Shown: positions 18,048-26,543 of the stretch, piece after piece
Position numbering within the stretch: the first letter of the stretch is position 1
Layout: each line of letters begins with the position of its first letter
NCBI RefSeq assembly: GCF_003438075.1
Contig: NZ_QSTA01000002.1
Location: 248,001 to 312,000, forward strand
DNA from: Eubacterium sp. OM08-24
GTDB taxonomy: Bacteria > Bacillota > Clostridia > Oscillospirales > Acutalibacteraceae
DNA: 64,000 bases
Direction of reading: 5' to 3'
Notes under the pieces: model-generated
What the model was told of the DNA's origin: nothing
Database searches by the model: none
What the model saw: only the letters and a program-made list of their open reading frames with translations
Position numbers and translations under genes: made by a program

Positions 18048-19349
18048 ATGGCTGAGCTTAAATACGACAGCAAAACAGGTCGTTTGCTTTTTACAAAAGA
18101 AATGAAAAAGGAATACACAATCCTTATGCCGAATATGGCGCCTATTCATTTCAATATACTTCAGAATGTTTTTAACTATTACGGCTACAAATCAGAGCTT
18201 TTAGACACCTGCGGCCCTGAAATTGCGCAGACAGGTCTTAAATATGTTCACAACGATACCTGCTACCCTGCACTTTTGGTAATCGGACAGTTTATTCACG
18301 CTTTGCAAAGCGGTAAATATGATGTGCATAAGGTCGCACTTATGATTACTCAGACAGGCGGCGGCTGTCGTGCGTCAAACTATATTTTTCTCTTGAGAAA
18401 AGCGCTTAAAAAAGCAGGCTTTGAGTTTGTGCCTGTAATTTCTCTTTCCTTTGGTATGGAAAAGAACAGCGGTTTTTCACTCACACTTCCGCTTATCAGA
18501 AGATTTGTGGGCGGTCTTGTGTACGGCGATCAGCTTATGCTGCTTTCTAACCAAACCAAGCCTTATGAGGTAAACGAAGGCGAAAGTATGGCACTTGTTG
18601 CCGACTGGAGCGAGAAAATCTCGAAAATGCTTATTGAGGGCAACGGCTATACGCTTGAAGAAATTGACGAAAATCTTGATAAAATCACAAAATCTTTTTC
18701 GGAAATCGAGCTTAATAAAGTGCCAAAGGTAAAGGTAGGCATTGTAGGCGAGATTTATGTAAAATATTCAAAAATGGCAAACAACGGACTTGAGGAATTT
18801 TTGGCATCGCAGGATTGCGAGGTTTGCGTACCGGGTCTTATGGGCTTTGCTTCATTTAAGGTTGACAACCGAATTGAGGACGCCAAACTTTACGGCGGTG
18901 CAAAGATTAAATCCACATTTTGTAAAATGCTGCTTGACTACCTCACAAAACTCGAAGCACTTATGATTGAGTCTGCTAAGAAATACAACTTTGTTCCGCC
19001 GCACGAATACGCTCATACAAAACAGCTTGTAAAGGGCATTATCGGCTACGGCAGCAAAATGGGTGAGGGCTGGCTTTTGACCGCAGAAATGCTTGAACTT
19101 GCCGAAACAGGCTACGAAAACATTGTTTGTACTCAGCCTTTTGGCTGTCTGCCAAACCACATTAACGGCAAGGGCGCTATCCGTAAAATCAAGGAAGTAA
19201 ACCCAAAGGCGAACATAGTTACAATCGACTATGACCCCGGTGCTCCAAAGGTAAATCAGGAAAACAGAATCAAGCTTATGCTTGCTGTTGCAAAAGAGGA
19301 GCTTAATAAAGAGCTTGCCGAAAAACAGGACGCAGAGCAAAAATCCTAA
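18048..19349 (+). CDS. 2-Hydroxyacyl-CoA dehydratase-like protein (partner of the activase)
   Basis: 433 residues, 26 bp after the activase gene with a modest AAGG-type RBS. It belongs to the HgdB/DUF2229-type group. Cysteines that may bind iron-sulfur clusters include C55 (LLDTCGPE), C72 (NDTCYP), C107 (GGGCRAS) and later ones in 'TQPFGCLPNH'. The order activase-then-dehydratase and the absence of a CoA-transferase or acyl-CoA dehydrogenase beside it argue against a classical 2-hydroxyglutarate fermentation operon. It could be a double-cubane-cluster type reductase instead. It ends at a good terminator. Confidence 0.75.
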   Translation: MAELKYDSKTGRLLFTKEMKKEYTILMPNMAPIHFNILQNVFNYYGYKSELLDTCGPEIAQTGLKYVHNDTCYPALLVIGQFIHALQSGKYDVHKVALMITQTGGGCRASNYIFLLRKALKKAGFEFVPVISLSFGMEKNSGFSLTLPLIRRFVGGLVYGDQLMLLSNQTKPYEVNEGESMALVADWSEKISKMLIEGNGYTLEEIDENLDKITKSFSEIELNKVPKVKVGIVGEIYVKYSKMANNGLEEFLASQDCEVCVPGLMGFASFKVDNRIEDAKLYGGAKIKSTFCKMLLDYLTKLEALMIESAKKYNFVPPHEYAHTKQLVKGIIGYGSKMGEGWLLTAEMLELAETGYENIVCTQPFGCLPNHINGKGAIRKIKEVNPKANIVTIDYDPGAPKVNQENRIKLMLAVAKEELNKELAEKQDAEQKS

Positions 19350-19356
19350 CAAAACG

Positions 19357-19382
19357 CAGTCCGATATTTTATAATCGGACTG
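19357..19382 (+). terminator. Terminator of the activase operon
   Basis: CAGTCCGAT and ATCGGACTG pair around 8 nt, followed by TATTATTTTT, 7 bp past the stop. Confidence 0.85.
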
Positions 19383-19427
19383 TATTATTTTTAAGGCTTT
19401 TTAAGTTGTGATAATTCAGATAGCTTT

Positions 19428-19492
19428 GGTCGGGCAACAGAGTTTGAAAAATAACGAACTATTCGTCCCGAAATCTAAAATTTAGGCTGGCT
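19428..19492 (+). repeat. Repeat family, partial left-end copy R7
   Basis: Starts GGTCGGGCAACA and continues to 'CGTCCCGAAATCTAAAATTTAGG', matching the left end of R1 and R2 with divergence. The interior and right end are missing. Confidence 0.6.
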
Positions 19493-19589
19493 AATTTTCC
19501 CCACCAATTTTAAACAGAACATTTTTAGAAAATTAACATTAACATCTACATATAATAATGTATAGCAAAAATTTTAAGAGGTGAAACGA

Positions 19590-20411
19590 GTGAAAAAGAA
19601 TAAAAGCAAGGCAAAAGCGCCAAAACAGCACCCACTGCTTTACAGCGTAAAGCAAAACAAGGAGCTTACCGCACTTTACTTTATACTAAGGCTTGTAATT
19701 ATATTTATATTTGTTCTCAACATCATCCGTGGCAAATACGAAAGTGCAATGACCTGCGGACTTACATTTATACTTATGCTGATTCCGTCATTTATCGACC
19801 GCCGACTTCATGTTGAACTGCCGAGCGTGCTTGAAACCTTTATGATACTGTTTGTATTCTCGGCAAATATTCTCGGTGAAATCGGTTCATTCTATGAAAA
19901 AATACCTTTTCTCGACACAATTCTTCATACGCTGAACGGTTTTATCTGCGCAGGCGTGGGATTTGGACTTACCGATATTTTGAACCGCAGTAAAAAGGTT
20001 AAATTCAACCTCTCCCCTATCTTTGTATGCCTGTTCTCGTTCTGCTTTTCAATGACGGCAGGTACAGTGTGGGAATTTTTCGAGTTTGGCGTTGACACTT
20101 TTCTCGGCAAAGATATGCAGAAAGACACAATCGTCACAACAATCAACTCTACCCTGCTTTCGGGCAACGATACAAACGCCGTTACCCATATAAGCGGAAT
20201 AACATCTACAACCGTAAGCGGCAAAGACCTCGGCATCAACGGCTACCTCGACATCGGTCTTATAGACACAATGAAAGACCTGCTTGTAAACTTTATCGGC
20301 GCAGTTGTTTTTAACGGTTTGGGATTTATCTACCTTAAAAACAGAGGCAAAAAAGCAAGTTTCTTAAATAACTTTATCCCGAAAAAGGCCGAAGATATTA
20401 CAGAAGAATAA
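19590..20411 (+). CDS. Multi-pass membrane protein, DUF2238 (YjdF)-like
   Basis: 273 residues from the GTG at 19590; a GTG at 19581 is in frame but overlaps the RBS AAGAGGTG. A Lys-rich cytoplasmic N-terminus is followed by about six hydrophobic segments. 'FLDTILHTLNGF' and 'GTVWEFFEFGVD' resemble conserved His and Trp-Glu motifs of DUF2238 inner-membrane proteins, whose role is unknown. An extracytoplasmic insertion rich in Thr/Ser/Asn (about 180-220) is not typical of short family members. It is a single-gene unit with a strong terminator. Confidence 0.6.
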   Translation: MKKNKSKAKAPKQHPLLYSVKQNKELTALYFILRLVIIFIFVLNIIRGKYESAMTCGLTFILMLIPSFIDRRLHVELPSVLETFMILFVFSANILGEIGSFYEKIPFLDTILHTLNGFICAGVGFGLTDILNRSKKVKFNLSPIFVCLFSFCFSMTAGTVWEFFEFGVDTFLGKDMQKDTIVTTINSTLLSGNDTNAVTHISGITSTTVSGKDLGINGYLDIGLIDTMKDLLVNFIGAVVFNGLGFIYLKNRGKKASFLNNFIPKKAEDITEE

Positions 20412-20422
20412 GTTTAACAATC

Positions 20423-20460
20423 AAAATCCGACAGTAGTAAAAACTATTGTCGGATTTTTT
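20423..20460 (+). terminator. Terminator of the DUF2238-like gene
   Basis: AATCCGACAGTAGT pairs with ACTATTGTCGGATT (one G-U) around AAAA, followed by TTTTTTG. Confidence 0.9.
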
Positions 20461-20611
20461 GTTGTATCCTAATTATTGGTAATATTGATAAATTATGACT
20501 TATCAAACTAAGTAATAAAATGTAGCCAATTAACGTTTAGATAAGCACAGGTAAATGAATTTCAATAATTCTTTCAAAATAACATAATCACTTTAATATA
20601 AATAAGTTATG

Positions 20612-21361
20612 TTATTTTAAAATATATCTGCCCTCTTCTTTATGTATTTCTTGCTTACCGTCAACACAAAATGCTGGCCTGATACCATTCATATCGCATG
20701 CATTCGTGCTTCCAATTTCACCTTCCGGTCCTACTGCATATACACAAGAATCATATGTAGAATCCGCACTTCTTAACCACCAACTTACAGTAAACTTTCC
20801 ATTATTCGTAGTAGCAAAACGATTCTTATTATCTTTAAAATACAACAATGGCACCCCTTCAACTCCGACATGCCCATTTTTTTTATATCCAAGTTCAGTA
20901 AAAGACAACAAAAACACTTTTCTTACAATAGTTATCACGCTATCATCTATTTGATTCAAGCATCGTTCATCTAAAATCTCTATTTCCGAATCTTGAATTA
21001 AGCAACGAGTTTGAATAGGTAAATTATCAAAAAACTCTCCCATTAAGTAATTATCAATTTCGCTTTCTTCATAGTAAGCCGAATAATCACTAACTCTTCT
21101 ATTCTCTGGAAGAATTTCTTTTCTTAACAAAAGTGTTTTACCATTATAATCATTAGTTAATACAATATATGGAACAAATCCTGTTTTTTCTTCAATATAT
21201 ATGATTGGTTCAATTTTACATTTTTCAGAATACGCCAAATCACTTATTGTATTATATTCCTCGGTTACTGTTTGTCTTTTACTACAAGCATTTAATAGAA
21301 CTCCAAGAACAATTGCTAATACTACTACTTTTAATACTACTTTATACTTTTTTCTGAACAC
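20612..21361 (-). CDS. Lipoprotein with DUF6273 domain
   Basis: 249 residues from a GTG with AGGAG 9 nt upstream. A hydrophobic N-terminus ends in lipobox LLNAC (Cys about 26), so it is probably a lipoprotein outside the membrane. The rest resembles DUF6273: 'SWWLRSADSTYDSC', then 'GIRPAFCVDGK'. The domain is common in surface proteins of gut Firmicutes; its function is unknown. It starts 12 bp after the chimeric 147-residue gene on the same strand. Base composition here is clearly more AT-rich than in flanking genes, which suggests separate ancestry. Confidence 0.7.
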   Translation of the reverse strand: MFRKKYKVVLKVVVLAIVLGVLLNACSKRQTVTEEYNTISDLAYSEKCKIEPIIYIEEKTGFVPYIVLTNDYNGKTLLLRKEILPENRRVSDYSAYYEESEIDNYLMGEFFDNLPIQTRCLIQDSEIEILDERCLNQIDDSVITIVRKVFLLSFTELGYKKNGHVGVEGVPLLYFKDNKNRFATTNNGKFTVSWWLRSADSTYDSCVYAVGPEGEIGSTNACDMNGIRPAFCVDGKQEIHKEEGRYILK

Positions 21362-21373
21362 TTATGTGGCTCC

Positions 21374-21817
21374 TTAATTTTTCTGCTTTTTACGTCTTAT
21401 TTTTGTAAATGCCATACACATCACTATACTTACCATGATTACAGCCATTAGGCTCCAAAATCCAACTGCAGATTCGTCTCCTGTTGAAACAGATTCTATC
21501 TTTTCTCCTCCATTTTCATTTGTTCCCGAACCAGAATTGTTACCTGTATTATTATCTTTTCCCGAATCAGGATTTTCTGGTTGAATATCAACAAATGTCA
21601 GGGGCTGTGTGCTTTGAGATACTGTTTTAATTTTCAGTTTATTATTATAATATTTTTTATTGCTGAAATCTATTATAGCTTTATTACAGCGATAATGATA
21701 GCTTAGCAAAATCTCGTTACTTATCGTATCACTTTTGTTTTTATACTCTATATAAAGCCACTTGCCCTCATGAATAGCTTTAAATATATTTCTTCCTATG
21801 CTGTTAATTGTCCTCAC
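21374..21817 (-). pseudogene. Chimeric ORF: WYL-like N-terminal fragment joined to a surface-protein C-terminus
   Basis: 147 codons from a GTG. Residues about 9-31 ('IFKAIHEGKWLYIEYKNKSD') look like the start of a WYL-domain protein, but the rest of that domain is missing. From about residue 85 on it is a Ser/Gly/Asn-rich linker, 'STGDESAVGFW', a membrane segment and a basic tail, as in cell-wall or membrane-anchored surface proteins. The two halves do not belong together in any family I know. The start lacks a well-spaced RBS. I read it as a deletion fusion, possibly still expressed ahead of the lipoprotein gene. Confidence 0.45.
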
Positions 21818-21920
21818 CGCCTTTAGTTCTTATATTTCACTGAAATCATTATAGCATAAATATTTCATAAAACAACAAATTTATACTGAAAATATTAAAA
21901 TTTATCCACGCAAAAAATAA

Positions 21921-21944
21921 ACACCCGACTAAAAAGCCGAGTGT
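21921..21944 (-). terminator. Terminator downstream of the second DHHW gene
   Basis: Minus-strand ACACTCGGC and GTCGGGTGT (two G-U) around a short T-rich loop, followed by TTATTTTTTG. Confidence 0.8.
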
Positions 21945-21967
21945 CAATTTTACCGCTATTAATCATT

Positions 21968-23149
21968 TTATGACAGCCATGCAATGTCGGTATCGGTTGC
22001 AAGGTTATCTATGCCGTAGAGCACCAGGATATTATCGGGTTTTTCCTGCTGTGCAAGTTCTGAAATGCTGTTTTTGTAATAACGCATATCGACGAGTATT
22101 ACCTCACTGTAATTTTCTGCAAGGAACGGCGCAAGACAATGTGAAAAGCTGTCCTTTACAAGGAGAATTTTTCCGCCTGCGGCATTTGTATTCTTAATTC
22201 TTGTCATTGCGTGGTTTCCGTCTATGAATACAGGGTATTTATCGTCCTCTTTAAGGTGGTTGTAGAAGTACATAGAATGGTACTCCTGCTTTTCGTCACC
22301 CTCAATAATCTCTGTGCTTATATTCTTTTGGGTGTTGTTTTTGTTGTTCCACACCTCAATGGTGTCGGGCTGAGTAAGCCAAAAACCACTTGTCGAATAT
22401 GTTGTGCCGTAAAAATCATCGTACTTTTCAACAGTAAACAGGCTCTTGTCGGCAGGAGTAATTCCAAGCGCCTTGCATATCTCTGTGTAGCCTGTATATG
22501 CGCCTGCCGTTGTCCAATGGTGGTCTGTCTTGTAGTAAAGCTGTGTACCGCTTGCGTAAGCATTTTTGAAAGCCGAACGCAAATCAACAAAGTTTGCGCC
22601 GCTCTCTGCAAGCACCTGCTGTGCGTTCTCGATTTTTTCGTCATCTGTATATGTATCGTGAACCGCAGGCAGAACATCGCTTGCAATGTAGCCTGTTGAC
22701 GGCACAAGAGTTACCGTTACGGGCACATCAACCGATTTTGCAAAATCAGCTATTGTCTGCACATTGCTTTTAAGTGTGCTGTCATCAAGCTGAGGCTTGT
22801 TGATAAGGTAGCCGTTCTTACAGTTATACACTCCGTCAGCACCGTTGTTGCCAACCGAAAGATTAAAGTATGCGTTTGCGCCTACCCACTGCGTACGCAA
22901 CGGAAAATGGTCGGCAAAATATTTTTCAAAATCTGTGCCGAACTTGCCGTCAAGCACCGAATTTACCGTTACTGTCGGGAATTTTTGCAAATATCTTTTT
23001 TCGCTTGAGCTGTAATCCGCTTTTGGATTTATCAAAAACCAAATTGCAAAGCCGAATATAAAAAGTATAAACACAAAACTCGGCAAATGTCGGCAGACAG
23101 GCTTTGAGGATTCCATATGTTTTGCTGAATGTTTTGCTGCATATTTCAT
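21968..23149 (-). CDS. DHHW family protein (AlgJ/AlgX-like, partner of MBOAT)
   Basis: 393 residues. Basic cytoplasmic N-terminus, membrane anchor at about 24-40, then an extracellular SGNH-like domain with the family signature D209-H-H-W212 ('YYKTDHHWTTAG') and a later 'LLVKDSFSHCLAP' that fits the Ser-bearing block. Such proteins work with MBOAT acyltransferases to O-acetylate exported or wall polysaccharides. It lies 21 bp after the MBOAT gene in the same direction. The acceptor polymer is not known; the exopolysaccharide made by the 29-46 kb operon is a candidate. Confidence 0.85.
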   Translation of the reverse strand: MKYAAKHSAKHMESSKPVCRHLPSFVFILFIFGFAIWFLINPKADYSSSEKRYLQKFPTVTVNSVLDGKFGTDFEKYFADHFPLRTQWVGANAYFNLSVGNNGADGVYNCKNGYLINKPQLDDSTLKSNVQTIADFAKSVDVPVTVTLVPSTGYIASDVLPAVHDTYTDDEKIENAQQVLAESGANFVDLRSAFKNAYASGTQLYYKTDHHWTTAGAYTGYTEICKALGITPADKSLFTVEKYDDFYGTTYSTSGFWLTQPDTIEVWNNKNNTQKNISTEIIEGDEKQEYHSMYFYNHLKEDDKYPVFIDGNHAMTRIKNTNAAGGKILLVKDSFSHCLAPFLAENYSEVILVDMRYYKNSISELAQQEKPDNILVLYGIDNLATDTDIAWLS

Positions 23150-23170
23150 AAAGACTCTCCTTTCCTACCG

Positions 23171-24565
23171 TTAAAATCTGAAATATAGGAATGGGTTATA
23201 GCTCTGATTTACAAGCGAGGCTGTGCAAAGTACAAGCACTGCTGCCACAAACGCAGTCTGAGCAAAACCGATATACTTTGTGTTCTGCACCTTTGCGTAG
23301 AGCTTTGCCGCAAGCGGTGTGCTTGCAACAGCCGCTGCAATGATAAGCGGCAAATATGAAAGTATAAGATTGAGCGCCTGCTCTCCGCAGATACCGTTGC
23401 CGAAGTTAAACAAATCTCCGAGGAATGTACCGAGCTTGCTCATATCTGTAAAGTAGAAAAGTCCCCAGCCGATAACTACTATAAACATTGTGTAGATATG
23501 CTGAATTGCCGACGGCAGTTTGTCGAGAACCTTTTTGAAAACAAATTTTTCAAAAATAAGCAAAACGCCGTAGTAAAGTCCCCACAACACAAAGTTCCAA
23601 GACGCACCATGCCAAATGCCCGTAAGTCCCCATACGATAATAAGGTTAAGTATCTGTCTTTTTGCGCCTTTTCTGTTGCCGCCGAGCGGAATATAAACAT
23701 ATTCCTTAAACCATGTTGAAAGTGAAATATGCCATCTTCTCCAAAATTCCGTAACGGATTTTGAAATGTACGGGTAGTTAAAGTTCTTAAGAAACTCAAA
23801 GCCGAGCATATTGCCAAGACCGCAAGCCATATCGGAATAGCCCGAAAAGTCAAAATAAAGCTGAAAGCTGTAGGCTATAATTCCTACCCAAGTGCCGACA
23901 ACGCCGTTTTCATCGGTTGTGGCAAACATTGCCGTACTCAGGTTGCCCATCTGATTAGCAATCAGCACCTTTTTGCCCAAGCCGATTATAAAGAGGTTTA
24001 CACCCTTTGTAAACTCGTCCAAGGTTTCTTTTCTGTTTGTGAGCTGTTCGGCAACATCACGGTAACGAACGATAGGGCCTGCAATCAACTGCGGAAAAAG
24101 CGCTACATATGTACCGAAGTTAATCGGATTTTTCGATACGGGCGCATCGCCTCTGTAAACATCAATTACATAACTCATTGTCTGGAATGTATAGAAGCTG
24201 ATACCGATCGGCAAAGAAATCTGCGGAGTCGGCAGATTCAGGAACGGCAGCATATTAACGGTTTCTACAATCATTCCCGTATATTTAAACACGGCGAGTG
24301 TGCCGATGTCGATAACGCAGGTGAGTATAAGCACAAGTTTACGCTTTTTGGGGTCATCTCTAAATTTATCGACAAGGTAACCGCCTATGTAGTTTACGGC
24401 AATGTTTATGAGCATAAGCACAATGAGCTTTGGCTCGCCCCAGCCGTAAAACAAAAGGTTTATAAAGAATAGAAAGATGTTTCTGCCCTTTCTCGGCACT
24501 ATATAATATATAAGCAGAGTAAGCGGCAGGTACGCAAACATAAATACAAGGCTTGAAAAAACCAA
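23171..24565 (-). CDS. MBOAT family O-acyltransferase (AlgI/DltB-like)
   Basis: 464 residues from the TTG at 24565, which gives the usual family start (VFSSLVFMFAYLPL) and has GGGGG 8 nt upstream; a TTG 15 bp earlier would swallow the RBS. About eleven membrane segments. 'GLTGIWHGASWNFVLWG' contains the catalytic His of the family, and 'EFWRRWHISLSTWFKEYVY' the conserved block before it. It moves acetyl groups across the membrane onto polysaccharides. It pairs with the adjacent DHHW gene. Confidence 0.93.
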   Translation of the reverse strand: MVFSSLVFMFAYLPLTLLIYYIVPRKGRNIFLFFINLLFYGWGEPKLIVLMLINIAVNYIGGYLVDKFRDDPKKRKLVLILTCVIDIGTLAVFKYTGMIVETVNMLPFLNLPTPQISLPIGISFYTFQTMSYVIDVYRGDAPVSKNPINFGTYVALFPQLIAGPIVRYRDVAEQLTNRKETLDEFTKGVNLFIIGLGKKVLIANQMGNLSTAMFATTDENGVVGTWVGIIAYSFQLYFDFSGYSDMACGLGNMLGFEFLKNFNYPYISKSVTEFWRRWHISLSTWFKEYVYIPLGGNRKGAKRQILNLIIVWGLTGIWHGASWNFVLWGLYYGVLLIFEKFVFKKVLDKLPSAIQHIYTMFIVVIGWGLFYFTDMSKLGTFLGDLFNFGNGICGEQALNLILSYLPLIIAAAVASTPLAAKLYAKVQNTKYIGFAQTAFVAAVLVLCTASLVNQSYNPFLYFRF

Positions 24566-24689
24566 TCTGTATACCCCCAAATATTCTATAAAATAAGTGC
24601 AAAATCAAGCGTTAAATATCTTTTTTAACCTGATAATTCATTGCTCTGAACGCAGTATAATAATTGTCGGGATTTGCACACTATAAAAT

Positions 24690-24715
24690 ACCCCCACCGC
24701 TTTTTGGTGAGGGTG
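24690..24715 (-). terminator. Terminator downstream of the M23 peptidase gene
   Basis: Minus-strand CCCTCACC and GGTGGGGG around AAAAAGC, followed by TATTTTATAG; it separates the peptidase unit from the MBOAT unit. Confidence 0.7.
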
Positions 24716-24799
24716 ATTACAGTTTATTTTACATTATTTTGAGAATACAGTCAATGAAAACAGCGCAAATATAATTGCTTTTCGGAATTTTTGGCATTA

Positions 24800-25765
24800 T
24801 CAACTAATTTCTTTAAAGGAATACTGCCTTTTAAACTCTTTTGTTTCACTGTTTCGCAAAACGGCGCTTTTGTGTTGCTCAAGAGTGCCTATGAGTGCAT
24901 ACATATCAACCCATATTTCGTTGTCGCTTTCCTTTTGGCTCTCATCAAAAACAAGCTCAAGTCCTATGTGCAGGTGGCTTTCTGTAATGCCGTTTATGTT
25001 CTCGGTATCGCTGTAACCCGTTCTGCCCACATAGCCTATAACATCGCCTGCCGTAACCGTATCGCCCTCCTTGAGGTTTTCGGCATACGGGCGGTTTTGC
25101 CGCAAATGCGCATAATACCAATACCTTTTATTGTCAAGCGAGCGGATTCCTATGCGCCAGCCGCCGTATCTGTTCCAGCCGAGGCACTCGACCTTGCCCG
25201 ATTCAACGGCTATAACGGGAGTACCGACTGCCGACATCAGGTCGTGCCCCAGATGCGGTCTTGCGTAGCCGAATGTTCGTTTTGCGCCAAAGTCATCGTA
25301 ATGCGAATACGGAAAGGTTTTTGCAATCGGCGAAAACCACCGCAGTCCGTAGTCCTGCTTTACACTGCCGTCAGACTGCTCCTCCTCAAAGTCGCCGACC
25401 ATACCGCTGAGCACCGCCGTATATACATTATAATAGTATGTATAGTATTTCATATCCTTGGTAAGCTCGGCTATTGTTTTGCCGTCTTTCAGATTTTCGC
25501 AGAGGTTATCCATATCGCTTTGCTTGTATTTTGCAAAATCTCCGCCGTATTTTGCGCCGAGGTATGCAAGAATTTCGATATAATTTAATTTTGTATCCTC
25601 GCTCTGAGATGAAATATCGTAGCTCACAGCTTTTTGCAGTGCGTCAGCCGTAACATTGAACTCCGCATACTTAATAAAATTGTCGGTTTCCTTTCCGCCG
25701 ACAATCGTCATAACCGAACAGGCAAGCACAAAAGCAGAAATAAGCAATAAAATAATCCGTTTCAT
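24800..25765 (-). CDS. M23 (LytM) family metallopeptidase, membrane-anchored
   Basis: 321 residues. A signal anchor at 1-22 is followed by an alpha-helical region (30-130) and the M23 domain (about 160-270). Zinc ligands are visible: H171-x3-D175 (HLGHD) and H264-x-H266 (HLH), with H220 (WYYAH) in the active site. All key residues are present, so it should be an active peptidoglycan endopeptidase. Its start codon and RBS are enclosed in a long hairpin (25754-25799), so expression from read-through mRNA may be held back. It lies 39 bp after the Nudix gene. Confidence 0.9.
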   Translation of the reverse strand: MKRIILLLISAFVLACSVMTIVGGKETDNFIKYAEFNVTADALQKAVSYDISSQSEDTKLNYIEILAYLGAKYGGDFAKYKQSDMDNLCENLKDGKTIAELTKDMKYYTYYYNVYTAVLSGMVGDFEEEQSDGSVKQDYGLRWFSPIAKTFPYSHYDDFGAKRTFGYARPHLGHDLMSAVGTPVIAVESGKVECLGWNRYGGWRIGIRSLDNKRYWYYAHLRQNRPYAENLKEGDTVTAGDVIGYVGRTGYSDTENINGITESHLHIGLELVFDESQKESDNEIWVDMYALIGTLEQHKSAVLRNSETKEFKRQYSFKEIS

Positions 25766-25799
25766 ATATAATCACCCGATTATATATATGAAACGGATT
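25754..25799 (-). promoter_or_regulatory. Long hairpin over the start codon and RBS of the M23 gene
   Basis: AATCCGTTTCATATATAATC (25754-25773) is the reverse complement of 25778-25799 apart from a 2-nt bulge: a ~20-bp stem with a 4-nt loop. On the minus strand the loop holds GGGT of the RBS and the right arm holds the ATG. It also follows the Nudix stop by 5 bp, so it may act as a terminator with a poor U-tract. Confidence 0.75.
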
Positions 25800-25804
25800 T
25801 AAAA

Positions 25805-26503
25805 TTAATTTCTCATTAAATGTATTGCGGTTTCGGCTTTTTCTATTATTCTAAGGTCGTTGTCATAGGTGCACAGCTTTCGTGCCTGCTGAAGATCGAC
25901 CCAAATGTAGCTGTCAATTTCTTCCTCTTGAATTTTTACGCTGTCGGTAAAAGCCTGCGCAAGGAAGAACACAACTCTTTTGCGGATTTTGCCGAACGGA
26001 CAGTACTCGCTGATTTCACGAAATCCTTTTGCAAGGGTAACATCTAAGCCTGTTTCCTCCTTGATTTCTCGCAAGGCGGTTTCCTGCTCGTTTTCATCAT
26101 TTTCTATATGACCTTTCGGAAAACTCCAATATCTGCCGTTGCTGTTCTTCACAAGCAACACCTTTGTATTCTGCTTGTTGCGGTAGAAAATCACAGCACC
26201 GCAGGATTTTTCGTAAAGGCAGCTTATGCTCTCCACTTTTACATTACGCAAGCGGGCAAGTATTTTTTTTAGCTCAGGCTCGTAGTAAATTTCTCCATAC
26301 GGAGCAACTATGAGCTTGTCACCCTCAAGACCCTCAAATTTAGCAACGGCAATCACTACTCCGTCCAAGTATTCCTCTGCCCTGTCTTTGCGAGTAACAA
26401 GGTATGCGCTCTTGTTTGAAAAGGAATTTCCCGATACATAAGCCGAGAAAAAACCTTTTCCGACCTTGCCAAACACATTTACTCTTACATTTTCCGCAAG
26501 CAT
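25805..26503 (-). CDS. Nudix hydrolase with N-terminal inorganic-pyrophosphatase-like domain
   Basis: 232 residues. The N-terminal 90 residues resemble the compact inorganic diphosphatase-like domain seen in some Clostridia ('AYLVTRKDRAEEYLDG', 'VVIAVAKFEGLEGDKLIVAP'). The C-terminal part carries a full Nudix box, G131-x5-E-x7-REIKEETGL153, so it should hydrolyse a nucleoside diphosphate-linked compound. The N-terminal domain lacks the acid-rich catalytic cluster of true pyrophosphatases and may be structural. It lies between the first DHHW gene and the M23 gene, all minus strand. Confidence 0.8.
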   Translation of the reverse strand: MLAENVRVNVFGKVGKGFFSAYVSGNSFSNKSAYLVTRKDRAEEYLDGVVIAVAKFEGLEGDKLIVAPYGEIYYEPELKKILARLRNVKVESISCLYEKSCGAVIFYRNKQNTKVLLVKNSNGRYWSFPKGHIENDENEQETALREIKEETGLDVTLAKGFREISEYCPFGKIRKRVVFFLAQAFTDSVKIQEEEIDSYIWVDLQQARKLCTYDNDLRIIEKAETAIHLMRN

Positions 26504-26543
26504 TGCCGCTGCCTCCTTTCTTAATTCAAATAAAAATCAACAA

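Noticed and set aside
24791..25588. 265-codon plus-strand ORF
   Set aside because: Antisense to the M23 gene, which has complete motifs and an RBS; Cys/Val-rich low-likelihood protein.
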